Assembly (NCBI RefSeq): GCF_900105905.1
Contig: NZ_FNSV01000005.1
Location: 6,138,001-6,202,000, forward strand
Origin: Rhodococcus koreensis
Lineage (GTDB): Bacteria; Actinomycetota; Actinomycetes; Mycobacteriales; Mycobacteriaceae
Reading direction: 5' to 3'
Length of the DNA: 64,000 nucleotides
The position numbers were made by a program, and so were the translations under genes. Position 1 is the stretch's first letter. Every line of letters begins with the position of its first letter. Shown here piece by piece: positions 1 to 8,585 of this stretch. The notes under the pieces were generated by a model. That model worked only from the letters and a program-made list of their open reading frames with translations. It made no database searches and was not told the DNA's origin.

Positions 1-156
1 GTCGGATCGGCCCTCATCTTCGCCGGCGCGGGCTCCATGCTGCTCGCGGCGCTCGTACTCCTGCTGTCGTCGCCCGGCAAGGCTCGCGCGGCGATCACCC
101 AGGGGACGCTGCCGCTGCTCGCCGTCGTCCTCCTCGCGCTCGGACTGGCGCTGTGA
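1..156 (+). CDS. C-terminal fragment of an integral membrane protein
   Basis: The window opens inside an open frame ending at TGA 154-156. The 51 visible residues form two hydrophobic stretches, about residues 4-23 and 37-51, separated by a short charged loop (SSPGKARAA). This looks like the last two transmembrane helices of a permease or small membrane protein. The family cannot be told from this fragment. The next gene starts 25 bases downstream on the same strand. Confidence 0.6.
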   Translation, partial: VGSALIFAGAGSMLLAALVLLLSSPGKARAAITQGTLPLLAVVLLALGLAL

Positions 157-181
157 CCTCAGAAGTATCGAAAGGAACACC

Positions 182-1186
182 ATGCCGTCGAGCACCCAGA
201 TTCAACTGATCAACCGGCCGGTGGGCTGGCCCACCCAGGACGACTTCCGCACCGCCTCCGTCGAGTTGCCCGCACTCGGGCCCGAGCAGGTGCGCGTGCA
301 TAACGAGTTCGTCTCGGTCGACCCCTACATGCGCGGCCGGATGAACGATGTGAAGTCGTACATCCCGCCGTTCGTGCTGGGCGAGACGATGACCGGCGGG
401 GCCGTCGGTCGCGTCGTCGAATCCACCGCCGCCACCCATCCGGTCGGCTCGGTGGTCGTCCACGACCTCGGGTGGCGCGACGTCGCGCAGGGTGACGCCT
501 CGGCGTTCCGCATGGTCGAAGAGATTCCGGGAGTGCCGATCTCGGCCTACCTCGGGATTCTCGGACTGACCGGGCTCACCGCCTACGTCGGCCTCGTGCA
601 CATCGCCCACCTGAAGGCCGGCGACGCCGTGTTCATCTCCGGAGCCGCGGGAGCGGTCGGGACCGCCGCCGGACAGATCGCGCGACTCGAGGGCGCGTCC
701 CGGGTCATCGGATCCGCCGGGTCCGCGGAGAAGGTCGCGCTGCTGACCGACCGGTACGGATACGACGCCGCCTTCGACTACAAGCAGGCGCCGGTGCGCG
801 AGCAGCTTCGCGGACTCGCGGGCGACGGCATCGACGTCTACTTCGACAATGTCGGCGGCGATCACCTCGAGGCCGCCCTCGACGTCATGCGCCCCGGCGG
901 GCGGGCCGCACTGTGCGGCGCGATCGCGGCGTACAACGCCACCGAGCGCACGCCCGGCCCCGACAACATGGTGAACATCATCAGCCGCGGTCTCACCCTC
1001 GAGGGCTTCACCCTCGGCAACTACACCCACGTGTTCCCCGAGTTCGCCGCCAAGATGGGACCGTGGCTCGCGTCCGGCGACGTGGTGCACGACGAGACCG
1101 TCGTCGACGGCATCGAGAACTCGGTCGACGCGTTCTTGCAGCTCATGCGCGGCGCGAACGTCGGGAAGATGCTGGTGAAGGTGTAG
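182..1186 (+). CDS. NADP-dependent medium-chain oxidoreductase (MDR, alkenal/prostaglandin reductase-like)
   Basis: This is a 334-residue protein of the zinc-free medium-chain dehydrogenase/reductase type that reduces alpha,beta-unsaturated carbonyls with NADPH. Visible features are the N-terminal VDPYMRGRM segment typical of the leukotriene B4 dehydrogenase/curcumin reductase group, the nucleotide-binding turn ISGAAGAVGTAAGQ near residues 157-170, and the following FDYK and DNVGG segments. There are no zinc-ligand cysteines. The ATG at 182 follows a purine-rich GAAAGGA. It ends 53 bases from the convergent xylulokinase gene, with a hairpin between them. The length is normal for the family. 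Substrate unknown; a general detoxifying reductase is most likely. Confidence 0.85.
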   Translation: MPSSTQIQLINRPVGWPTQDDFRTASVELPALGPEQVRVHNEFVSVDPYMRGRMNDVKSYIPPFVLGETMTGGAVGRVVESTAATHPVGSVVVHDLGWRDVAQGDASAFRMVEEIPGVPISAYLGILGLTGLTAYVGLVHIAHLKAGDAVFISGAAGAVGTAAGQIARLEGASRVIGSAGSAEKVALLTDRYGYDAAFDYKQAPVREQLRGLAGDGIDVYFDNVGGDHLEAALDVMRPGGRAALCGAIAAYNATERTPGPDNMVNIISRGLTLEGFTLGNYTHVFPEFAAKMGPWLASGDVVHDETVVDGIENSVDAFLQLMRGANVGKMLVKV

Positions 1187-1192
1187 CCACCC

Positions 1193-1232
1193 GTGCGCGG
1201 CTCAGGAGTCCAGAGACTCGTTAACCGCGCAC
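1193..1232. terminator. Hairpin between convergent genes
   Basis: GTGCGCGG (1193-1200) pairs with CCGCGCAC (1225-1232). A short inner stem AGTC/GACT lies at 1207-1218. It sits between the oxidoreductase and xylulokinase stop codons and could terminate either strand. There is no T-run, as is common in actinobacteria. Confidence 0.45.
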
Positions 1233-1239
1233 AGGCGCG

Positions 1240-2622
1240 TCAGCGCCTCACGGAGGAGTACCGCTCGCGGACGTCGGGTGCCGGGTCCGCCTCGAAGCGC
1301 CGGGTGGACGTCTGGCTCCACTGCGGCGGCTCCGGGGTCCCGGCCAGGGTCCAGGCCGCTTGACGGCACGCGCCGATCGCGACGTATTCCGCCGGCTGCG
1401 GCACGAGGACCGGCGCCCCGAAGATGGCGGGCGCGAGTTCACACAGTGCCTGTGAGCGGGCACCGCCGCCGATCAAGAGGATCCGACGCACGGTGACGCC
1501 CTGGGCGATCAGGTGGTCGATGCCTTCCGCCAGACCGCACAGCAGCCCCTCGACGGCCGCGCGAGCGAGGTGGGCGGGCGTCGAATTCGCCAGCCGCAGA
1601 CCGTGAACGGAGCCGGCGGCGTCGGGACGGTTGGGGGTGCGTTCGCCCTCGAAGTACGGCACCATCACCAGGCCGCCGCTGCCGGACGGCGCCGACAGCG
1701 CCAGCCGCGACAGCTCGTCGTGATCGACCCCCAGTAGCGAGGCGGTCGCGTCGAGGACCCGGGCGGCGTTCAGCGTGCACACGAGCGGCAGCTGGCGTCC
1801 GGTGGCGTCGGCGAAGCCGGCGACGAAACCGCCCGGATCGTTCGCCGGTGTCACGGACACCGCGGACACGACGCCCGACGTTCCCACGGAGACGACGACG
1901 TCGCCCTCCTGGGCGTCGAGGGCGAGTGCTGCGGCGGCGTTGTCCCCGGTGCCCGGTCCGACGGCGGCACCCCAGCGGGTCTCACCGATCCGCTCGGCGG
2001 GCCCGGCGACACGCGGCACGGCGGCCGTCCGCCCCCGCAGCGCCAGCGACAGCAGGTCGGTCCGGTAGGAATCCGTTGCGGCGGAGAAGTATCCGGTGCC
2101 GCTGGCGTCGCCGCGGTCGGTGGCCAGGGTGCCGAGGTCGGATCGGCCGGTGAGCTGCCAGGCGAGCCAGTCGTGGGGCAGGCACACCGCGGACGTCCGG
2201 TCGGCGTTCGCCGGTTCGGAATCGGCGAGCCAGCGCAGTTTGCTGACGGTGATCGCGGCGAGGGGCACCACACCCACCGCATCCGCCCACGCGTCCGGAC
2301 CGCCGAGGTCCTCCACCAGTTGCGTGGCGGCGCCGGCGGAGCGAGTGTCGTTCCACAGCAACGCCGGACGCACGACCGCGCCCGCGTCGTCGAGACAGAC
2401 CATGCCGTGCTGTTGCGCTCCGACCGACACCGCCGCGACGTCGTCGAGTCCGCCGGCGGCGGCGACGGCGTCGTCGAGGGCCGAAGCCCACTCGCGCGGA
2501 TCGACCTCGGTGCCGTCCGGGTGCGAGGCCTTGCCCTCGCGGACGAGTGCGCCGGTGTCGGCGTCGCAGACCATCACCTTGCACGACTGGGTGGACGAGT
2601 CGATGCCCGCGACGAGTGTCAT
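1240..2622 (-). CDS. xylB: Xylulokinase (FGGY carbohydrate kinase)
   Basis: This 460-residue FGGY-family kinase probably phosphorylates D-xylulose made by oxidation of polyols such as D-arabitol or xylitol. It opens with the phosphate-binding segment GIDSSTQSCKV and keeps WNDTRS, GTGDN, the second phosphate motif VSVGTSGVVSA and the adenosine-site GGGARS. The ATG at 2622 overlaps the TGA of the upstream fructokinase frame (ATGA), so the two are translationally coupled. It is the last gene of the run dehydrogenase, mannitol dehydrogenase, fructokinase, xylulokinase. The length is slightly under 480-500, typical of actinobacterial XylB. Ribitol or L-ribulose kinase is possible but less likely next to polyol dehydrogenases. 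Confidence 0.88.
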   Translation of the reverse strand: MTLVAGIDSSTQSCKVMVCDADTGALVREGKASHPDGTEVDPREWASALDDAVAAAGGLDDVAAVSVGAQQHGMVCLDDAGAVVRPALLWNDTRSAGAATQLVEDLGGPDAWADAVGVVPLAAITVSKLRWLADSEPANADRTSAVCLPHDWLAWQLTGRSDLGTLATDRGDASGTGYFSAATDSYRTDLLSLALRGRTAAVPRVAGPAERIGETRWGAAVGPGTGDNAAAALALDAQEGDVVVSVGTSGVVSAVSVTPANDPGGFVAGFADATGRQLPLVCTLNAARVLDATASLLGVDHDELSRLALSAPSGSGGLVMVPYFEGERTPNRPDAAGSVHGLRLANSTPAHLARAAVEGLLCGLAEGIDHLIAQGVTVRRILLIGGGARSQALCELAPAIFGAPVLVPQPAEYVAIGACRQAAWTLAGTPEPPQWSQTSTRRFEADPAPDVRERYSSVRR

Positions 2623-3541
2623 TGCCGCACACCCGCCGCGCGGTCCAGTGTCTCGCGGGTAGGGAGGTCCGCCCCGGCGCGCGCGACCGTGAGGCCAGAC
2701 ATCAGTACGGCGTTGTCGAGCACGTTCCGCAGTTCGTCCGGTTCGATCGCGTGGAGGGCGGCGCGGCTCTCCGCGCCGAGGAAGCCGTGCGACCAGAATC
2801 CGTCGAGGAGTCCGGCCATGAACGCGTCGCCCGCTCCGACGGTGTCGACCACCTCGACGTGGCGGGCCGCGACCTCGACGAGTCCGGCCGCGCAGACCGC
2901 GAAGGCGCCCTCGGCGCCCTTCGTCACCGCGACCATCGCCGGACCGCGCGACAGCCACGCGCGGGCGATGTCGACGGGGTCCCGATCGGGGTCGTACCAG
3001 CGGAGGTCCTCGTCGCTGACCTTGACGATGTCGGAGATCGACACGAGGTGCTCGATTCGCTCCCGGGCGCGCGTTTTGTCGGTGATCAACACCGGTCGCA
3101 CGTTGGGGTCGTAGCTGATCGTCGCGGCGGCGCGCCGGCGTTCGAGCATGTTTGCCACCACATCGCAGCCGGGTTCCATCACGGCGGCAATGGAACCGGT
3201 GTGGACGAGCGACGGGGCGGATGCCCCGCTGGGGGAGGGGAGGTCCCACTCGATGTCGAACTCGTAGGTGGCGGATCCGGCAGTGTCGAGGGTGGCGTGG
3301 GCCGTCGCGGTTCGCTGCGCGGTGACGCTGCCGGGCGCGACGCTCACCCCGACTGCTCGAGGTGCCGGATGATCGACCGGCCCCGTGTGTCGTCGCCGAT
3401 CCGGGTGACGAATTCGACCGGACGACCGAGCCTGCCGAGGCCGACCGCGACGTTGAGCGGGCTACCGCCGACGTATTCGGTGGTGGCGCCGTCGCTCGCC
3501 GTGACGATGTCGATGAGGGCTTCACCGATGACCAGACTCAT
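2619..3541 (-). pseudogene. PfkB-family fructokinase interrupted by a frameshift
   Basis: Two adjoining frames together make one PfkB sugar kinase of about 307 residues. The first, from ATG 3541, has the N-terminal part (VIGEALIDIV, GGSPLNVAVGLGRLG) and stops at TGA 3344-3346. The second continues the same fold in another frame and carries the C-terminal signature DTVGAGDAFMAGLLDG. At the junction the first frame reads LEQSG-stop where the second resumes with VSVAPGS, as if one G were missing from a G-run. A GTG overlaps the stop (GTGA), so reinitiation could give two half-proteins. Expected role: fructose made by mannitol or sorbitol oxidation to fructose-6-phosphate. It overlaps both neighbours by ATGA. 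A sequencing error is a real alternative to gene decay. Confidence 0.8.
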
Positions 3542-5019
3542 GACTGCACCTTCTCACGCAGAGCCTCGAGTGTCTTCCGTGCGCCGACGCCGTGCAGTGA
3601 GTCCAGCGCCCAGAGGTAGGCGGTGACGAAGCGCGGGTTGTCGGCCAGATCGCCGAAGACGGATCGGTTCTCGATGAAGGCCGTGGGGTTCTCGTGCTGG
3701 CTGCGCGCGATCGGGACGAGGGAGTCCTTCAACTGGTCGACGACGTCGATGGGTTGTCCGTCCTCGTCGACTCCTTCGGCGTAGCGGGCCCAGCTCGCCA
3801 CGATCGCGGCCGACAGTCGAATGTGCCGGTCGGCCACCAGGTTCTCGCGGATCACCGGCAGCAGCCACTTCGGGATGCGGTCGGACGATTCGGCACACAG
3901 GCGAGCGACGGTGTCGCGGATCTCGGGATTGGAGAAGCGTTCGATGAGCGTGCGCTTGTAGTCGTCGAGGTCGACGCCGGGGACCGGCGCCAGGGTGGGT
4001 GTGGCCTCGTCGTCCATGTATGCGAGCAGGAAGTCGGCGAACAGCGGATCCTGTGCGACGTCGTGCACCAGTCGGTACCCGGCCAGGTATCCGAAATAGC
4101 AGAGGCCCTGGTGGCTGGCGTTGAGCAGGCGCAGTTTCATCAGTTCGTACGGTTCGACGTCGTCGACCACCTGTACACCGACGTCCTCGAATGCCGGGCG
4201 TCCGAGCGGGAACGCGTCCTCGAGCACCCATGACGTGAACGGCTCGGCTGCGACGGGCCACCGGTCGTCGACGCCGAAGCGCGACGACAGCGCCTCCGTC
4301 ACCTCGGGGGTGGTGACGGGTGTGATGCGGTCGACCATGGAGTTGGGGAACGACGTCTCGGCGCGCATCCACTCGGCGAGGTCCGGGTCCTTCAACTCCG
4401 CGTACGCCAGGAACATCCGGCGCGCCACGTCGCCGTTGCCCTGAATGTTGTCGCAGGACATGATGGTCGGTGACGGCAACCCGCGCGCGCGGCGCCGGGA
4501 CAGGGCCTCGACGACGAGTCCGAACGTGGTCCGCGGGACGGCCCCGTCGGTGAGATCGTGCACGACGTCGGGGTTCTCGGCGTCGAACTCGCCCGTGTCG
4601 TGGGTGAAGTTGTAGCCGCCCTCCGTGATCGTCAGCGAGACGATCCGGGTGGTCTCCGCGGCGATCTTCTCGATGACCGCCTCGGGGTCGTCGAGGGCGA
4701 GAAGATAGTCGACGATGGACCCGATGACGCTCACGTCCCAGGTGCCGTCCGGGTGTCGCAGCGCCAGCGTGTACAGGCCGTCCTGGGCGTCGAGGGCGTC
4801 CTTCATGCGCCGGTCACCGGGCAGCACCCCGACTCCGCAGATGCCCCAGTCGCGCGCCTGACCGCGCCGCAACAGGCGGTCGACGTACATCGCCTGGTGT
4901 GCCCGGTGGAATCCGCCGACACCGAAATGCACTATGCCCACGGTGATGTCGCCTCGGTCGTAGTTCGGCACCTGCACGGTGTCGTCGAACTGCTGCAGTG
5001 CCTGCGCGCTCAGTTGCAT
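3538..5019 (-). CDS. Mannitol 2-dehydrogenase (polyol long-chain dehydrogenase)
   Basis: This 493-residue protein belongs to the mannitol/fructuronate dehydrogenase family, which interconverts D-mannitol or D-arabitol and the 2-keto sugar with NAD. The N-terminal Rossmann region contains GVGGFHRAHQAMYVD. The catalytic region has the conserved KLRLLNASHQGLCY, supplying the family's Lys, Asn and His. ITEGGY and SCDNIQGNG are also family hallmarks. It needs no zinc. Its stop overlaps the ATG of the fructokinase gene (ATGA), and the polyol dehydrogenase gene ends 10 bases upstream, so these are one operon. The product, fructose or xylulose, would feed the two downstream kinases. Substrate preference cannot be read from sequence. 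Confidence 0.9.
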   Translation of the reverse strand: MQLSAQALQQFDDTVQVPNYDRGDITVGIVHFGVGGFHRAHQAMYVDRLLRRGQARDWGICGVGVLPGDRRMKDALDAQDGLYTLALRHPDGTWDVSVIGSIVDYLLALDDPEAVIEKIAAETTRIVSLTITEGGYNFTHDTGEFDAENPDVVHDLTDGAVPRTTFGLVVEALSRRRARGLPSPTIMSCDNIQGNGDVARRMFLAYAELKDPDLAEWMRAETSFPNSMVDRITPVTTPEVTEALSSRFGVDDRWPVAAEPFTSWVLEDAFPLGRPAFEDVGVQVVDDVEPYELMKLRLLNASHQGLCYFGYLAGYRLVHDVAQDPLFADFLLAYMDDEATPTLAPVPGVDLDDYKRTLIERFSNPEIRDTVARLCAESSDRIPKWLLPVIRENLVADRHIRLSAAIVASWARYAEGVDEDGQPIDVVDQLKDSLVPIARSQHENPTAFIENRSVFGDLADNPRFVTAYLWALDSLHGVGARKTLEALREKVQS

Positions 5020-5029
5020 CGGTCTCTCC

Positions 5030-6073
5030 TCATTCCTGGACGCGTACGACGGCCTTGAGGCTGCCCGGCGTCCGGTCTGCGTTCAGTGCTTGTTCCGCCT
5101 CGGCGAGCGGGAATCTTCCGGTGACCATCGAATCGAGGTCGACGCGCCCGGACCGCGCCAGCGCGATCGCCGTCGGCCAGGTGTTGGCGTAACGAAACAC
5201 CCCGGTCAGAAACAACTCTCGGTTCTGGATGGTCTGGACGGGCAGCGTCATCTCGGGGGCGCCCATGCCCACCAGGACAACGGTTCCCGCAGGCCGGACC
5301 GCCTGGATGCCGGCCAGTACCGCGCTCGGGGCGCCCGACGCGTCGACGAACGAGTCCACGTGAAGTCCCGCGACGTCCTGCTCGCGCGGGTCGAGCACTG
5401 CGGTGGCACCGAATTTCGCTGCGACGTCGCGCCGCCGGGGGTCGAGGTCGGAGACGACCACCTCGGTGGCACCGAACGCGAGGACCGTCTGCACCAGTGC
5501 GATTCCGATCGGCCCCGCACCTGCGATCAGAACCCGCGAACCCGCCGTCACGCCGGCCTTGCGGGTGGTGGCGATGGCCACCGACAACGGCTCGCACAGT
5601 GCGGCCGCGTCCTCGGACATCTCGTCGGGAATCGGATGCGCGAACGCCGAGCCGATGGTCACGTACTCGGCCAGCGCCCCGTCGATCGGCGGGGTGGCAT
5701 AGAACTGCATGTGCGGGCACAGGTTGTAGAGACCGCGCCGGGATTCGTCGGTGTCCGGGTCGGGGCGCTGCGGTTCGATGGAGACTCGCTGCCCGATGCG
5801 CTCCGCCGAGACGCCGGCCCCGACACCCACCACGGTGCCCGACGCCTCGTGTCCCAGCACGATCGGCTGATCGACCACGAACTCGCCGATGCGGCCCTCG
5901 CGGTAGTAGTGGGCGTCCGATCCGCAGACGCCGACCGAGGCCACGCGGATCAGGACGTCACCGGGGCCTGGAGTGGGCACGGACCGTTCCCGGATTTCGA
6001 TCGCGCCCGGCTCGACGAGCACGCTGGCACGCATCGTCCTGGGGATATCCGATGGGAGTGTTGTGTGGGTCAC
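5030..6073 (-). CDS. Zinc-dependent sorbitol/xylitol dehydrogenase
   Basis: This 347-residue medium-chain zinc dehydrogenase is of the L-iditol (sorbitol)/xylitol type. The catalytic-zinc region shows CGSDAHYY (Cys 50) and GHEASG (His 75, Glu 76). The coenzyme turn is GAGPIGIALVQ. The lobe that in many ADHs carries four structural-zinc cysteines has only one (YNLCPHMQFY), as in mammalian sorbitol dehydrogenase. It is the first gene of the leftward polyol operon and starts at ATG 6073, facing the SorC-type regulator across a 111-base divergent promoter. It oxidises a polyol at C2, overlapping in role with the mannitol dehydrogenase behind it. Confidence 0.88.
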   Translation of the reverse strand: MTHTTLPSDIPRTMRASVLVEPGAIEIRERSVPTPGPGDVLIRVASVGVCGSDAHYYREGRIGEFVVDQPIVLGHEASGTVVGVGAGVSAERIGQRVSIEPQRPDPDTDESRRGLYNLCPHMQFYATPPIDGALAEYVTIGSAFAHPIPDEMSEDAAALCEPLSVAIATTRKAGVTAGSRVLIAGAGPIGIALVQTVLAFGATEVVVSDLDPRRRDVAAKFGATAVLDPREQDVAGLHVDSFVDASGAPSAVLAGIQAVRPAGTVVLVGMGAPEMTLPVQTIQNRELFLTGVFRYANTWPTAIALARSGRVDLDSMVTGRFPLAEAEQALNADRTPGSLKAVVRVQE

Positions 6074-6091
6074 ACTTCGATGCTAGCGTAT

Positions 6092-6124
6092 TGAGCAGAT
6101 GAACGCATAGTGATCATTTGCTCA
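6092..6124. promoter_or_regulatory. 33-bp inverted repeat, probable operator of the polyol divergon
   Basis: TGAGCAGATGA (6092-6102) and TCATTTGCTCA (6114-6124) form 11-base arms matching at 10 of 11 positions, with an 11-base spacer. They lie in the only gap between the leftward dehydrogenase operon and the rightward regulator/ABC operon. SorC/DeoR-like sugar regulators commonly bind extended inverted repeats. The adjacent regulator is the obvious candidate ligand-controlled binder. Confidence 0.65.
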
Positions 6125-6184
6125 CGGCTTCTCGAGGCTCCGAAGACACACTCGACGGGCTCGGGATCATGGCGAGGAGAACCA

Positions 6185-7207
6185 GTGACGTCCCCCAACT
6201 CGACGGCCCCGACGCCGTCTCCCATCGCGGCACCACCGCCGTCCACGACGGAGGATCTGCGCCTCGCGTTGCGCGCCGCAACGTTGTACTACCTCGACGG
6301 AATGACCCAGGCCGAGGTCGCCACGCGACTCGGTGTCTCCCGCCCGACCGCGGGCCGGCTGGTGGCGCGAGCCCGTGCCCAGGGCCTGGTGCGCATCGAG
6401 GTGCAGGCACCCGCGCATCTGCGGGATGCACTGCGCTCGGACGAGGAGCGCGCGCTCGAGGAGAAGTACGGCCTCGTCGAGGCGGTGGTGGTCGCCGACT
6501 CCGTCGACGCCGCCGGTGCGATCGACGACCACAACAGCTTCGCCGGTGTCGGGCGCGCCGCCGCATCCCTCCTCGTCCGCCGGATCCGGGAAGGCGACAC
6601 CCTCGGATTCACTTGGGGGCCCGAAACGGTCGCCGTCGCGCAGGGGCTGCCGTCCGGTGCGGCCACGTGCGCATCCGTCGTCCAGCTCGACGGCTCGGTG
6701 AGTGCGATCAACTATCAGACCGGAACGGAGTACGTCCTGGGTAGATGCGCAGAGCAGCTGCAGGCCAACACCGTTCGGCTTCCCGTTCCCCTGTACGCGG
6801 ACGCATCGACCGTGGTATCCATGCGGGGCGACTCCGTCATCTCCAAGGCGCTCGAGGCGGGCCGGACTGCGGAGATGATGATGTTCGGCACGGGCGCCGT
6901 CTCCACGTCGACAACGTTGTTCGAGGGCAGCTTCATCGACACGGACATGCTGTCCGTGCTCACCGGCCTCGGCGCGGTCGGTGAAGTCGGTGGACGCTTC
7001 TACCGGCTCGACGGAACCGAGGTCTCCGGACCACTGGACGAACGGGCCATGTCCGTTCCTCTCGACGACATCCGCGCGTGCGAGGGATCGATCCTCGTCA
7101 CCGGTGGCGTCGCCAAACACCAAGCGGCACTGGGTGCCCTCCACGGCGGACTGGCCAAGATGCTGGTTTGCGACATCGAATGCGCGCGTTGGCTGCTCGA
7201 TCAGTAG
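6185..7207 (+). CDS. SorC/DeoR-type sugar-binding transcriptional regulator
   Basis: This is a 340-residue regulator. The N-terminal helix-turn-helix reads MTQAEVATRLGVSRPTAGRLVARA. A long C-terminal sugar-phosphate-isomerase-like effector domain follows, with GDTLGFTWG, typical of SorC-family polyol and sugar regulators. The frame is open upstream, but GTG 6185 is chosen because GAGGAGA lies 4 bases before it. It is the first gene of the rightward transcript; only 25 bases separate it from the binding-protein gene. It probably binds the 33-bp repeat at 6092-6124 and controls both arms in response to a polyol or phosphorylated product. Confidence 0.88.
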   Translation: MTSPNSTAPTPSPIAAPPPSTTEDLRLALRAATLYYLDGMTQAEVATRLGVSRPTAGRLVARARAQGLVRIEVQAPAHLRDALRSDEERALEEKYGLVEAVVVADSVDAAGAIDDHNSFAGVGRAAASLLVRRIREGDTLGFTWGPETVAVAQGLPSGAATCASVVQLDGSVSAINYQTGTEYVLGRCAEQLQANTVRLPVPLYADASTVVSMRGDSVISKALEAGRTAEMMMFGTGAVSTSTTLFEGSFIDTDMLSVLTGLGAVGEVGGRFYRLDGTEVSGPLDERAMSVPLDDIRACEGSILVTGGVAKHQAALGALHGGLAKMLVCDIECARWLLDQ

Positions 7208-7232
7208 CACCACGCAAGAGAGGTGAAGATCG

Positions 7233-8585
7233 GTGAAGAAACACAGGAAACCGGCGACGATGCTGGTAGCGGGGGCAGGAGCACTCTGCCTCACGCTCAG
7301 CGGATGCGCGGGCGCCGGATCGCTGGGCGCATCGGACCAGACCATCACCATCGCGATGGTCTCCAACTCGCAGATGCAAGATGCGCAGAAGCTCGCCTCG
7401 CAGTTCGAGGAAGAAAACCCCGACATCGACCTGAAGTTCGTCACGCTGTCGGAGAACCAGGCGCGCGCGAAGATCACGGCATCCACCGCAACCGGTGGCG
7501 GCGAGTTCGACGTCGTGATGATCAGCAACTACGAGACCCCGCAGTGGGCGCAGTACGGCTGGCTGAAGAACCTGTCGGAGTACGCCCAGGCGACGGAGGG
7601 CTACGACGAGGCCGACTTCATCCCCACCCTGCGCGAGTCGCTGTCCTACGACGGGAGCATGTACTCGGTGCCGTTCTACGGCGAGTCCTCGTTCCTGATG
7701 TACCGCAAGGACTTGTTCGAGCAGGCCGGAATCACCCTGTCGGAGAAGCCGACCTGGACCGAGGTGGCCGCGGCGGCGAAGCAACTCGACTCCGAGGACA
7801 TGGCCGGCATCTGCCTGCGCGGCAAGCCCGGCTGGGGTGAACTGCTCGCACCCCTCGACACCGTCATCAACACGTTCGGTGGCCGCTGGTTCGACGAGGA
7901 CTGGAACGCTCAGCTGACCAGCCCCGAGGTGGAACGCGCGGTCCAGTTCTACGTCGACCTGGTGCGCGAGTACGGCGAGCCCGGCGCCGCGACGAGCGGT
8001 TTCGGCGAGTGCGCCACGCAGCTCGCTCAGGGTCAGGTGGCGATGTGGTACGACTCGACGTCCGCCGTCTCCACGCTCGAGGATCCGTCCTCGAGCGCCG
8101 TCGTCGGCAAGATCGGGTATGCACCCGCGCCCATCGAGGTGAAGGACAACTCCGGCTGGCTGTACAGCTGGGCGCTCGGAATCCCCGAGAGCAGCGAGAA
8201 CCCCGATGCGGCCTGGAAGTTCATTTCGTGGATGACCGACAAGCAATACATACGCACGGTCGGTGAGGATCTCGGCTGGGAGCGGGTGCCTCCGGGCAGC
8301 AGACTCTCGACCTACGAGATTCCCGAGTACAAGGAGGCCTCGGCGGCGTACGGACCGCTGACGCTCGAGGCGATCGAGAACGCGACCCCGGAAGCTCCCA
8401 CCGTGCAACCGGTTCCGTACACGGGCGTGCAGTTCCTGGCGATCCCCGAGTTCCAGGATCTCGGAACCCGCGTCAGCCAGCAGATCAGCGCGGCGATCGC
8501 CGGCCAGCAGACCGTGCCCGAGGCACTCGCCCAGGCACAGCAGTACGCCGAGGTCGTCGGCGCGACCTATCGGGAGGAAAGATGA
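7233..8585 (+). CDS. Polyol ABC transporter substrate-binding lipoprotein
   Basis: This 450-residue extracellular solute-binding protein is of the family-1 (maltose/polyol) type. The N-terminus is a lipoprotein signal: KKHRKP, a hydrophobic core, then the lipobox LTLSGC, with cleavage before Cys and membrane anchoring. The mature part has the family features QFEEENPDIDLKFV and WKFISWMTDKQY. GTG 7233 follows GAGAGGTGAA. Its stop overlaps the first permease gene by ATGA. With the adjacent dehydrogenases it most likely captures mannitol, sorbitol or arabitol, like the smoE/mtlE proteins. Confidence 0.9.
   Translation: MKKHRKPATMLVAGAGALCLTLSGCAGAGSLGASDQTITIAMVSNSQMQDAQKLASQFEEENPDIDLKFVTLSENQARAKITASTATGGGEFDVVMISNYETPQWAQYGWLKNLSEYAQATEGYDEADFIPTLRESLSYDGSMYSVPFYGESSFLMYRKDLFEQAGITLSEKPTWTEVAAAAKQLDSEDMAGICLRGKPGWGELLAPLDTVINTFGGRWFDEDWNAQLTSPEVERAVQFYVDLVREYGEPGAATSGFGECATQLAQGQVAMWYDSTSAVSTLEDPSSSAVVGKIGYAPAPIEVKDNSGWLYSWALGIPESSENPDAAWKFISWMTDKQYIRTVGEDLGWERVPPGSRLSTYEIPEYKEASAAYGPLTLEAIENATPEAPTVQPVPYTGVQFLAIPEFQDLGTRVSQQISAAIAGQQTVPEALAQAQQYAEVVGATYREER

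Noticed and set aside
4979..6094. Long open frame on the strand opposite the polyol dehydrogenase gene
   Set aside because: Its translation is low-complexity (His/Arg/Asp/Gly-rich) and mirrors the codon pattern of the real gene; no ribosome site or family motif supports it. Similar long antisense frames over 7098-8699, 11222-13315 and 22257-24678 were rejected for the same reason.
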